In this document: positions 1-6,626 of the stretch, one piece after another
Numbering within the stretch: position 1 is the first letter of the stretch
How the letters are laid out: the number at the start of each line of letters is the position of its first letter
Assembly: GCA_003485185.1 (NCBI GenBank)
Contig: DNAS01000032.1
Coordinates: forward strand, 14,082-22,193
Origin: Phycisphaerales bacterium
GTDB lineage: Bacteria > Planctomycetota > Phycisphaerae > SM23-33
Length of the DNA: 8,112 bases
Direction of reading: 5' to 3'
Program-made: the position numbers and the translations under genes
The notes under the pieces: model-generated
Told to the model about the DNA's origin: nothing
Database searches by the model: none
What the model saw: only the letters and a program-made list of their open reading frames with translations

Positions 1-520
1 ATCTCCTCGCTACGATCCAGCCGGTCGAGAAGACCGGCCGGGAATTGTGGAACACCTCGACCCCGACGCGGACCACGTCGGTCCTTCCGCTGACGATTTG
101 CGAGAGGTTGTCGGGGTTGCGGTAGGTCAGGGTGATGGTTTCGCTCCAGCCGGGCATGTCGGCGATGGCGATGCCCCGCCCGTCGCGCGGCGGGCTGTAG
201 GTGACGTTCAGCAGGTCGTCCAGGTCGTCCACGAAAACCTGCGGGTCGGAGCCGTCGGGGCCCGGGGGGTTGGACTGATCGGCGACGTCGGGGTCGATGT
301 ACGGCAGGCGGAGGGTCCACTCGCGGATTTCCTGGGCCAGGAAGACGGCCTGCGTCAGTTCGGTTCCCGCCTGGTTGGCGCGGGTGCCGCTTCCGACAGA
401 CACCACCAGGGCAACCACCCCGATGGCGATGATGGCGGTTGCGATCGCGACCTCGATCAGGGTGAACCCCTCTCCCGTGGGGACGCCGCGTGCAACTCCA
501 TCCGTTTTGTGAACCATCAT
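1..520 (-). CDS. Prepilin-like protein with type IV N-methylation motif (PilV/minor pseudopilin-like), 3' end cut off by the window
   Basis: The reading frame starts at 520 (ATG-ATG, so 517 is equally possible) and stays open to base 1, giving 173 residues without a stop. Near the N-terminus (residues about 16-28) is a class III prepilin signal, GEG followed by FTLIEVAIATA. The predicted cleavage site is after Gly, the glutamate is at mature position 5, and a hydrophobic helix follows (AIIAIGVVALVVSV). This is the substrate pattern of a PilD-type prepilin peptidase. After the helix comes TELTQAVFLAQEIREW, which resembles PilV/GspH-like minor pilins, then an Asp/Pro-rich region with no motif I recognise. 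The gene begins 19 bases after the pilC stop. GAGG lies 4 bases before the first ATG and 7 before the second, so the second is slightly favoured. It is probably a minor pilin or pseudopilin assembled by the machine encoded upstream. The exact class cannot be fixed without the C-terminus. Confidence 0.85.
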   Translation of the reverse strand, partial: MMVHKTDGVARGVPTGEGFTLIEVAIATAIIAIGVVALVVSVGSGTRANQAGTELTQAVFLAQEIREWTLRLPYIDPDVADQSNPPGPDGSDPQVFVDDLDDLLNVTYSPPRDGRGIAIADMPGWSETITLTYRNPDNLSQIVSGRTDVVRVGVEVFHNSRPVFSTGWIVARR

Positions 521-539
521 GTCACCTCGTTGACCTCCG

Positions 540-1763
540 TCATTTGACTAGGCTGGACATCTTGAAGATCGGCAGGATGATGCTCATGGCGATGAACCCG
601 ACGATCAGGCCCATCACGACGATCATCAGCGGCTCGATCATGGCGGTCACCGACTTGATCGTGGCGCGGAGTTCCTTGGCGTAATACTCGGCGATGTCGC
701 GGAGCACCTCGCCGAGCTTTCCGGACTCCTCGCCCGCGGTGACCATCTGCACGACGTTGGCGGGCAGCAGCGTGTAGCGCGCGAGCGGCTGGGCGATCTT
801 CTTTCCCTGCTGGACCGCGCCGTGGACGTCGCGCCACATGGCCTCGTAGAGCGAGTTTCCGGACACGTCAGCGGTGATGGCGAGCGTTTCGAGCATCGGC
901 ACGCCCGCGTTGACCAGCTCGCCCATGGTGTGCATTCCGCGCGTGATGCACAGGGCGCGGAACATCCGCTTGAGCAGCGGGGCGCGGAGCTTGAAGCGGT
1001 CCCAGCAGAGCCGCCCGAAGGGGGTGCGGATCCACCAGAGGAACCCACCGACCAACCCGCCCACGCCGCCCAGGAACAGGTACCAGAATTTGCGCATCGC
1101 CGCCGACAGCCCGATCAGGATCAGCGTGGGCTTGGGCAGCAGGTCTTCCTTGCCGGCGAACAGGGCGGTGAACTTCGGCAGCACGAACGTCAGCAGGAAG
1201 ATCGTCGTCGCGATGGCCATCACGCCGATGATGACCGGGTAGACCATCGCGCCGCGGATCATGCTGCGGGTCTCGAGCTGCTGGGCCAGGTACGTGGCAA
1301 TCCGGTCGAGCATGTGCCCGAACGAGCCCGACAACTCCGACGCGCGCACCATGTTCACATACAGGGGGCTGAACACCTTGGGATACTTGGCCAGCGCCTC
1401 GGAGAAGGGGTGTCCCGATTCCACGTCGTCCTTGATCTGCTGGATGATGCGTTTGAACTTCAGGTTGTCCACCTGGTCGGCGATCCCCGCGATGGCGGTT
1501 CGCACGTTGATGCCCGCCTTGATCATCACGGCGAGCTGGTTGGTGAACGAGTGGATGTCCTTGAGGTTCGGTCCGAACTCGAAGCTGACGCTGCGGAGCT
1601 TGGCCAGGATGTCCTGGGGCCCGAGGACGGACGGGACCACCCGGAGGACGTACCCCCCCCGGGCGCGGAGCTGGCTGGTGGCGTCCATGACGGACTCGGC
1701 CTGGACCGTGCCTGCGGTAATCTGCCCGCCCGGCGTCTGCATTTCGTATTTGAAGCTCGTCAT
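540..1763 (-). CDS. pilC: PilC/GspF inner-membrane platform protein
   Basis: This 407-residue polytopic inner-membrane protein is the assembly platform of type IV pili and type II secretion. It couples the cytoplasmic ATPases to pilin insertion and extraction. An N-terminal cytoplasmic segment (about 1-60, with the family's FKYEMQTPGG...GTVQAES pattern) is followed by two T2SSF repeats at about 71-194 and 273-396. The repeats share visible signatures: MVRASELSGSFGHML (138-152) and MVTAGEESGKLGEVL (340-354). Hydrophobic segments lie at about 172-196, 223-245 and 375-399, matching the expected three membrane helices. The length is normal for the family. The ATG start lies 19 bases after the pilT stop, with AGGA about 8 bases upstream. 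Codons 35-37 contain a run of eight G (bases 1653-1660 as C on the plus strand). GspF of a type II system is the only real alternative name; co-location with pilT and pilM favours PilC. Confidence 0.95.
   Translation of the reverse strand: MTSFKYEMQTPGGQITAGTVQAESVMDATSQLRARGGYVLRVVPSVLGPQDILAKLRSVSFEFGPNLKDIHSFTNQLAVMIKAGINVRTAIAGIADQVDNLKFKRIIQQIKDDVESGHPFSEALAKYPKVFSPLYVNMVRASELSGSFGHMLDRIATYLAQQLETRSMIRGAMVYPVIIGVMAIATTIFLLTFVLPKFTALFAGKEDLLPKPTLILIGLSAAMRKFWYLFLGGVGGLVGGFLWWIRTPFGRLCWDRFKLRAPLLKRMFRALCITRGMHTMGELVNAGVPMLETLAITADVSGNSLYEAMWRDVHGAVQQGKKIAQPLARYTLLPANVVQMVTAGEESGKLGEVLRDIAEYYAKELRATIKSVTAMIEPLMIVVMGLIVGFIAMSIILPIFKMSSLVK
1653..1660. repeat. Homopolymer tract of eight C/G inside pilC
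   Basis: Eight consecutive C on the plus strand (G on the coding strand) span codons 35-37 of pilC (Arg-Gly-Gly). It is the longest homopolymer I noticed in the window. A one-base slip would shift the frame early in the gene and abolish the platform protein. Whether the tract length varies cannot be known from one sequence. Confidence 0.9.
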
Positions 1764-1782
1764 GTCCTTCGTCCTGTCGTCC

Positions 1783-2844
1783 TCACGCGCTCATTGCCCG
1801 CAGGAGCGATTCGGGATGCACCGCGCGGGAAATCGCCTGCTGGCGCGTGATCTTCCCGTTCAGCAGCAGCGCCTTGATCGAATCGTCCAGCGTGCACATT
1901 CCGATGCCGCGGTTGGTCGCGATGATATTGGGAATCTCGTGGATGCGGTTCTCGCGGATGCAGGCGCGGACCGCCGGCGTGCAGATCATCATCTCGCACG
2001 CGGGGACCATCCCCGCCACGTCCGCCCGCTTGAACAGCGTCATCGAGACGACCGCCTGGAGCGTATTGGCGAGCATCGAGCGGATCTGGTTCTGTTGCTC
2101 GCCCGGGTAGATGTCGATGATTCGCTCGATGGTCTGCGAGGCGTTCTGCGTGTGAAGGGTGCTGAGCACCAGGTGGCCGGTTTCGGCTGCGGTGATGGCG
2201 GCCGAGGTCGTCTCCAGGTCGCGCATTTCGCCCACCAGGATGATGTCCGGGTCCTGGCGCAGGGCGTGGCGCAGACCGCTGGCGAACGTCGGCACGTCGC
2301 TGCCCAGCTCGCGCTGTTCGATGACGCACTTCTTGCTGCGCAGCTCGTACTCCACGGGGTCCTCGATCGTGATGACGTGGTGGGCGTACTTGTGGTTCAT
2401 CGACTCGATCATGGCCGCCAGCGTGGTGCTCTTTCCGCTGCCGGTCTGCCCGGTGACGAGAATCAGCCCGCGCGGCAGGTCGACGAACTTCTCGACCACG
2501 GGCGGGAGGTTCAAGGTGGACAGGTTCGGCACCGTGTCGGAGATGGCGCGGAAGGCAACGGCGATCGTGTCCCGCTGCCAGTGCGCGTTGACGCGGAATC
2601 GCCCGAGGTTCGGCACCTCGGTCGAGAAGTCCAGATCGCGGTTGGCCACCAGCCTGGCGTATCGCTCGTCCCCGACGAGGCCCTTGACGTAGTTGACCGT
2701 CTGCTCCGCCGTGACGGGCGACAGGTCGCCCGCGGGCTCCAGTACGGTGTGGATGCGGAACAGCGGCGGCAGACCCACCACGAGGTGCACGTCGCTCGCG
2801 CCGCTCTTGAGTGCCTGGCTCAGCAATTCCTGAAGAAACTCCAC
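1783..2844 (-). CDS. pilT: PilT retraction ATPase
   Basis: This 353-residue hexameric cytoplasmic ATPase powers pilus retraction and twitching. All family motifs are visible: Walker A GQTGSGKST (132-140), the Asp box ITIEDPVEYE (158-167), the Walker B region DPDIILVGEMRD (198-209) with the catalytic Glu, and the His box TGHLVLSTLHT (222-232). The C-terminal AVRACIREN (291-299) followed by HEIPNII corresponds to the AIRNLIRE motif that distinguishes PilT retraction motors from PilB/GspE. The protein lacks the long N-terminal region and the tetracysteine zinc site of PilB. Length is typical. The start is GTG, with AAGGA 7-8 bases upstream. It follows pilB after 16 bases and precedes pilC by 19 bases, so it is co-transcribed with both. 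PilU is an alternative paralogue name, but the complete motif set and its position next to pilB and pilC fit PilT. Confidence 0.96.
   Translation of the reverse strand: MEFLQELLSQALKSGASDVHLVVGLPPLFRIHTVLEPAGDLSPVTAEQTVNYVKGLVGDERYARLVANRDLDFSTEVPNLGRFRVNAHWQRDTIAVAFRAISDTVPNLSTLNLPPVVEKFVDLPRGLILVTGQTGSGKSTTLAAMIESMNHKYAHHVITIEDPVEYELRSKKCVIEQRELGSDVPTFASGLRHALRQDPDIILVGEMRDLETTSAAITAAETGHLVLSTLHTQNASQTIERIIDIYPGEQQNQIRSMLANTLQAVVSMTLFKRADVAGMVPACEMMICTPAVRACIRENRIHEIPNIIATNRGIGMCTLDDSIKALLLNGKITRQQAISRAVHPESLLRAMSA
2419..2446. repeat. 28-bp direct repeat, copy in pilT (Walker A region)
   Basis: This is the second copy of the identical 28-base stretch found at 3554-3581 in pilB. It lies in the same orientation about 1.1 kb away and covers the pilT Walker A loop. 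Shorter near-identical stretches also occur at the His-box positions of the two genes (around 2160-2180 and 3306-3328). Confidence 0.85.
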
Positions 2845-2860
2845 GGGTGTTTCCTTTCCG

Positions 2861-4657
2861 TTAGGTTTCCGTGACCCGCATGATCTCGTCGACGGTGGTC
2901 ATTCCGGCCGAGATCTTCTCCAGCCCGTCCGACCGCAGCGTGCGCATCCCCTTGTCGCAGGCGGCGCGGCGAAGCTCCGTCAGCGGGGGGTTCCGCGAGA
3001 TCAGGTCGCGCAATTCGTCGTCCAGTTCCATCAGCTCGTACAGGCCGATCCGGCCCTTGTATCCGGTCTGGCGGCACTTGTCGCACCCGGCGCCCTGGAA
3101 CAGATCGCCGCCCTTCCAGCCGTATTTTTCCAGGTACACCCGTTCGGTCTCCCGCAGGGCGGTGACCTTGGCGCGGCAGTGGGGGCAGATCTTTCGCACG
3201 AGGCGCTGGGCCAGCACGCCGTTGACCGACGCGCTGATCAGGTACGGCTCGATGCCGATGTTGATCAAGCGCGTGATGCTCGACGGGGCGTCGTTGGTGT
3301 GCAGCGTGCTGAGCACGAGGTGGCCCGTCAGCGACGCCTGGATGGCGATGCGGGCGGTCTCCTCGTCGCGGATTTCGCCGACCATGATGACGTCGGGGTC
3401 CTGGCGCAGCAGGCTCCGCAGCGCCGCGGAAAAGGTCAGCCCGATGCTCTCGTGCACGTTCACCTGGTTGGCGAAGTCCAACTCGTATTCGACCGGATCC
3501 TCGACCGTTGCGATATTGAGCGTGTCGCCGTCCATGATCCGCAGCGAGGAGTACAGCGTGGTGCTCTTTCCGCTGCCGGTCGGGCCGGTCACCAGCACGA
3601 TGCCGTGCGGTTTGAGCACCTGCGCGCGGTATTTCTCGAGCACGTCGGGCAACAGGCCGAGATGCTCCAGACCCACGAGGATGCTGCGGTTGTCGAGGAT
3701 TCGGATGACGCACTTCTCGCCGTGGGTGATGGGCAGGGTACTGACGCGCAGATCGACGGTCCGGTGATGCACCGTGGCGCGGATGCGCCCATCCTGCGGC
3801 AGGCGGCGCTCGGAGATGTCGAGGTTGGCCATGATCTTCAGTCGCGAGATGATGGCCGCGTGCATCTGCATCGGCGGGGCGGGCTGGGCGAACAGGATGC
3901 CGTCGATCCGGTAGCGGACGCGCAGGCGGTCCTCGCCCGGCTCGATGTGGATGTCGCTGGCGTTGTCCTTGACCGCCTGGGCGATGAGGTAATTGACATA
4001 GCGGATGACGGGACTTTCGCCGGCGATCTTCTCCAGGTCGGTGACGTCCTCGACCTTGCGGTCGACGACCTCGACGGCGTCCTCGGCGATGTCCTTGATG
4101 ATCTCGTCGACCTTTTCGGCCGGTCCGGCGGCGATCTCCTCGATGGTCTGTCGGATGTCCCCGCGCGGGCAGACCACCAGTCGCATCCGCCCGCGGAGCC
4201 TGCGCCGCAGGTCGTCGATGAGGAAGATGTCGGCCGGATCCGCGATGCCCACCAGGACGTTGTCCTCGTCGTCGCGGCGGATGGGGATGACCTGCTTGGC
4301 CTGGAGATACTCGGGCGGGAGCAGGGCGAAGACTTCTCGATCGACGTCGGCGGCGGCGAGTCGCATGAACGGCAGCTTGAAGTACTCCGCCACGGCGCGG
4401 CAGGCAGCCAGCGGTTCGACCGCCTGGGCGCCCACCAACGCGTCTAGGACGGTCAGTCGCGGGTTGTCCTTCTGGACCGCCAGCGCCGCTTCCACCTGGG
4501 CGACGGAGACCTCTCCCCGCTCCAGGAGGATGCGCTCGGGCCCGCGGCGCGCAACCTGCCCCTCGGCGGGGCGCCACAACTCGGCGAATTCCACCGGTTC
4601 GGAGGCGCCTTTCGCGCCACCCGGGGGCTGCTTCACTGCCGTGTGCTTCTGGGCCAC
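2861..4657 (-). CDS. pilB: PilB/GspE-family extension ATPase
   Basis: This 598-residue hexameric AAA-like motor drives pilin polymerisation from the cytoplasmic face of the inner membrane. The N-terminal part (about 38-175) is MshEN/T2SSE-N-like, with ERILLERGEVSVAQVEAALA resembling the first repeat. A linker precedes the N2 domain (PVIRYVNYLIAQAVK...SDIHIEP, about 215-240). The ATPase core shows Walker A GPTGSGKST (358-366), the Asp box ATVEDPVEYE (383-392), Walker B DPDVIMVGEIRD (420-431) and the His box TGHLVLSTLHTND (444-456). A zinc-binding tetracysteine follows, with CxxC at 491/494 and CxxC at 525/528, which is typical of PilB/GspE and absent from PilT. The start is GTG at 4657, with GGAGG 9 bases upstream. 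The gene begins 22 bases after the preceding stop. GspE is the alternative name; pilM, pilN, pilO and pilT in the same operon favour PilB. Confidence 0.95.
   Translation of the reverse strand: MAQKHTAVKQPPGGAKGASEPVEFAELWRPAEGQVARRGPERILLERGEVSVAQVEAALAVQKDNPRLTVLDALVGAQAVEPLAACRAVAEYFKLPFMRLAAADVDREVFALLPPEYLQAKQVIPIRRDDEDNVLVGIADPADIFLIDDLRRRLRGRMRLVVCPRGDIRQTIEEIAAGPAEKVDEIIKDIAEDAVEVVDRKVEDVTDLEKIAGESPVIRYVNYLIAQAVKDNASDIHIEPGEDRLRVRYRIDGILFAQPAPPMQMHAAIISRLKIMANLDISERRLPQDGRIRATVHHRTVDLRVSTLPITHGEKCVIRILDNRSILVGLEHLGLLPDVLEKYRAQVLKPHGIVLVTGPTGSGKSTTLYSSLRIMDGDTLNIATVEDPVEYELDFANQVNVHESIGLTFSAALRSLLRQDPDVIMVGEIRDEETARIAIQASLTGHLVLSTLHTNDAPSSITRLINIGIEPYLISASVNGVLAQRLVRKICPHCRAKVTALRETERVYLEKYGWKGGDLFQGAGCDKCRQTGYKGRIGLYELMELDDELRDLISRNPPLTELRRAACDKGMRTLRSDGLEKISAGMTTVDEIMRVTET
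3554..3581. repeat. 28-bp direct repeat, copy in pilB (Walker A region)
   Basis: The plus-strand bases 3554-3581 (beginning CAGCGTGGTGCTCTTTCC) are identical to 2419-2446 in pilT. On the coding strand both encode the Walker A loop and the following residues (TGSGKSTTL). Paralogy explains the similarity in amino acids. Identity at every third codon position over 28 bases reflects strong codon preference or past gene conversion. Confidence 0.85.
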
Positions 4658-4679
4658 CTCGTACTGCCTCCGTTGTCGC

Positions 4680-5348
4680 CTACTGCGAAATCCGCAACAC
4701 GTGCTTCTGGTTCTTCCACGTCAGGACGACCTCGTCGGGACGGATCTTTTCGACCTTCCATCCGCTGATGGTCTGTCCCTCGGTCAGCAGGTTGTTGGAC
4801 ACCATCGCCGTCGCGCCGTGCGAGCCGACGAGCACGCTCTGGAGCGTCAGTTGTCGCACCGCCTCCATCGCCTGCTCCTGGGCCAGGTCCTTGGGCTCGG
4901 GCGGGGGCGCGTCGTCGGCAGTCGCCGCGACGGCGACCTGCCGGCTGGCCGGCGCGCGGTACTCGAACGGATTGGACCGCAACTGGTCCCGCGGAATCTG
5001 CCGCTGGCGCGTGTCGGAGTAGAAATTGTCCACGACCGAAGCCGCCAGGTTCCGCTGCGCGTTCGACGCGGGGGTCGCCAGGAATTGCGCCAGCGCCAGG
5101 TCCACCTGCTTCTGGGCGGTCTGCTGCTCGGCCGTCGCTTCCTGCGGGCCCGTGCGCAGGCTCATCAGGTACACCGCCACCAGCCCCGAGATGAACAGCC
5201 CCAGCAGCATCAGGTTGCCCTTGCTGACGGCATGGCGGGGGTGGGCGGTTTTGGCGGCGTGGTCCCCGCCGGCCGCCTCGAACTCCGCGTTCTCGTACGT
5301 TCCAGCCAGGTCGTCCGCCGGTGTCATGTTGGTGATTTCGTTCGGCAT
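4680..5348 (-). CDS. PilP/GspC-like periplasmic linker protein with N-terminal membrane anchor
   Basis: This 222-residue protein sits where pilP normally follows pilO. Residues 1-43 are hydrophilic and probably cytoplasmic. Residues about 44-63 (GNLMLLGLFISGLVAVYLMS) form a single membrane helix. An Ala/Gln-rich linker follows, then a SNPF motif (125-128) reminiscent of the DPF-type segment before the PilP core. An Ala/Pro-rich stretch leads to a C-terminal beta domain (about 167-221: LTLQSVLVGSHGATAMV...EGQTISGWKVEKI...VVLTWKNQKHVLRI). This looks like the homology region shared by PilP and GspC, which contacts the secretin. There is no lipobox cysteine, so the anchor is GspC-like and unlike the lipoprotein PilP of classical systems. 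The ATG lies one base after the pilO stop (TAG-G-ATG), and its ribosome site (GGAAGGA) is inside pilO, so translation is probably coupled. The role is inferred from position and fold pattern. Confidence 0.75.
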   Translation of the reverse strand: MPNEITNMTPADDLAGTYENAEFEAAGGDHAAKTAHPRHAVSKGNLMLLGLFISGLVAVYLMSLRTGPQEATAEQQTAQKQVDLALAQFLATPASNAQRNLAASVVDNFYSDTRQRQIPRDQLRSNPFEYRAPASRQVAVAATADDAPPPEPKDLAQEQAMEAVRQLTLQSVLVGSHGATAMVSNNLLTEGQTISGWKVEKIRPDEVVLTWKNQKHVLRISQ

Positions 5349-5349
5349 C

Positions 5350-5907
5350 CTAGTCCTTCCCGCTCTTCTCGAAGAAGATCGACATCTCGAAGGTCGCCTG
5401 GATCTGCCCCTCGGAAGCCTTCTGGAGCTTCTTGAGCCTCATCTGGCTGATCCGCATGATCCGCGGCTGGTTCTCCAGTGCCAGCAGGAACGCGTAGAAC
5501 CCCTGGAAGTCGCCTTCCAGCTGGACGGTGATGGGCTGCTCGGCGTGGGGTCCGGCGGCGTCGGCGGTGTCCAAGCGGCGCTGCTGCGTCCGGATGCTCT
5601 TGGTGGCGAGCTTGTTCTGCTCGGCCAGTTTCCAGATTTCCTGGAGGATCTTGTCCACTTCCTTCTCATTGGGAAGCTTGGACTGGAAGAACTTGATCGC
5701 GTTCTGGAGGGAGGAGATCTCCCGTTCCAGGTCGCCGATGGTCCCGGTGGCGCGGTTCAACTGGCGAAGCTTCTCCTGGCGTGTCTCGATTTCGGCCATG
5801 ATCTCCGCGTTGAGCTTGTTGGTGGGGCGGAAGTCCAGCCACCACGCCGCGAGCGGGATGCCCATCAGCAGCAGGACGAACACGATTTCCCGAAGGCCGA
5901 ATTTCAT
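5350..5907 (-). CDS. pilO: PilO-like inner-membrane alignment protein
   Basis: This 185-residue bitopic protein is expected to dimerise with PilN and form the periplasmic part of the alignment complex. A short N-terminus precedes one membrane helix (about residues 8-24, IVFVLLLMGIPLAAWWL). A charged, probably coiled-coil segment follows (about 30-75, with KLNAEIMAEIETRQEKLRQL and EREISSLQNAIKFF). The C-terminal part (about 78-180) has the PilO pattern: SKLPNEKEVDKILQEIWKLAEQ, then VQLEGDFQGFYAFLLALENQPRIMRI, as in the ferredoxin-like fold. The ATG start at 5907 overlaps the pilN stop in an ATGA arrangement, and GGGAG sits 7 bases upstream. The frame is open far upstream, but that part is out-of-frame translation of pilN and pilM, so the start at 5907 is chosen. 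The length is close to that of other PilO proteins. Confidence 0.92.
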   Translation of the reverse strand: MKFGLREIVFVLLLMGIPLAAWWLDFRPTNKLNAEIMAEIETRQEKLRQLNRATGTIGDLEREISSLQNAIKFFQSKLPNEKEVDKILQEIWKLAEQNKLATKSIRTQQRRLDTADAAGPHAEQPITVQLEGDFQGFYAFLLALENQPRIMRISQMRLKKLQKASEGQIQATFEMSIFFEKSGKD

Positions 5908-6617
5908 GTGTTGGCTCCCGCGTCGGCGCGTGCCAGCGGTTCGGGGGCGGGCGGGGCGGACGGATTCGCCTCCCGCGCCACGTCCAGCACGTCGACGTTC
6001 GGTTTGAGTTCCAGGACGATCCGGAACTCGCGGACGGTGGCCTGGTCGATGGTTTTTTCCTGGCTGTAGACGAGGTCCACCGAGTTCAGCAGGGGGTTTC
6101 GGGCGAGGGTGGCAATCAGGCGGGCCACTTCCACGTCGGTGGCGGCCAGCCCGACGACCGTCATCGTGACGATGGGTTCGGACGCCTTGGCGGCTGCCTG
6201 TGCCCCCTTGGCGCCCTTCTTTCCGGTCTGGGGCGCCGCGAGCTGGACGATCCGCTTGATGTCCAGGTCGAACGACACCAGCGAGGCGTTCTCCGGAAGG
6301 GCGTTGGTGAGGATTCCCAGCAGATAGCTCCGAGGCACGCGCTCCATCAGCGAGGCGCTGAGCATCGCCTTGCGCAGCAGGAGGCGTTTCTTGGCGTCGA
6401 GTTGCTGCATCTGGTGGATGAGCTTGGCGGCCTCGGCGTAGTCGGCCGTGACCCGCTCGCGGACCTCCAGCGTGTGGCGGTAGCTCCGTCCGGACACCAG
6501 GATCGCGGCGATGACGCCGGTCATGACGATGGCGAACAGGACCGAGCAGATCCAGTTCGCCCTTCGCCGGTATCTCCGGGCGATGTAGTCTTCCGGCAGC
6601 AGGTTGATGGTGCTCAT
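5904..6617 (-). CDS. pilN: PilN-like inner-membrane protein
   Basis: This 237-residue bitopic protein begins MSTINLLPEDY. The INLLP motif is the conserved cytoplasmic peptide by which PilN docks onto PilM. One membrane helix follows at about 23-43 (ICSVLFAIVMTGVIAAILVS), then a helical segment (about 45-85) and a periplasmic ferredoxin-like domain (about 95-215: YLLGILTNALPENASLVSFD, later LLNSVDLVYSQE and REFRIVLELKP). Two features are less usual: a Lys/Ala/Gly-rich stretch at about 131-146 inside the periplasmic domain and a Pro/Ala-rich C-terminal tail (about 218-237). The ATG at 6617 lies 9 bases after the pilM stop. Its ribosome site GAGGA overlaps that stop, and the gene end overlaps the pilO start by 4 bases, so pilM, pilN and pilO are probably translationally coupled. 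It is expected to pair with PilO in the periplasm. Confidence 0.93.
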   Translation of the reverse strand: MSTINLLPEDYIARRYRRRANWICSVLFAIVMTGVIAAILVSGRSYRHTLEVRERVTADYAEAAKLIHQMQQLDAKKRLLLRKAMLSASLMERVPRSYLLGILTNALPENASLVSFDLDIKRIVQLAAPQTGKKGAKGAQAAAKASEPIVTMTVVGLAATDVEVARLIATLARNPLLNSVDLVYSQEKTIDQATVREFRIVLELKPNVDVLDVAREANPSAPPAPEPLARADAGANT

Positions 6618-6626
6618 GGATTTTCC

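Noticed and set aside
1261..2874. A 537-residue plus-strand ORF opposite pilC and pilT, with similar long plus-strand frames at 822-1850, 3179-4447, 4005-5435 and 6402-7874
   Set aside because: High-GC coding DNA produces long antisense frames. Their compositions (for example repeated Arg/Asp/His/Val) are typical of antisense translation, and the minus-strand genes are unambiguous.
2820..4577. A 585-residue minus-strand ORF overlapping pilB
   Set aside because: It is rich in Arg, Pro, Gly and Ala, has no motifs, and lies in a different frame over a complete PilB with every catalytic motif.
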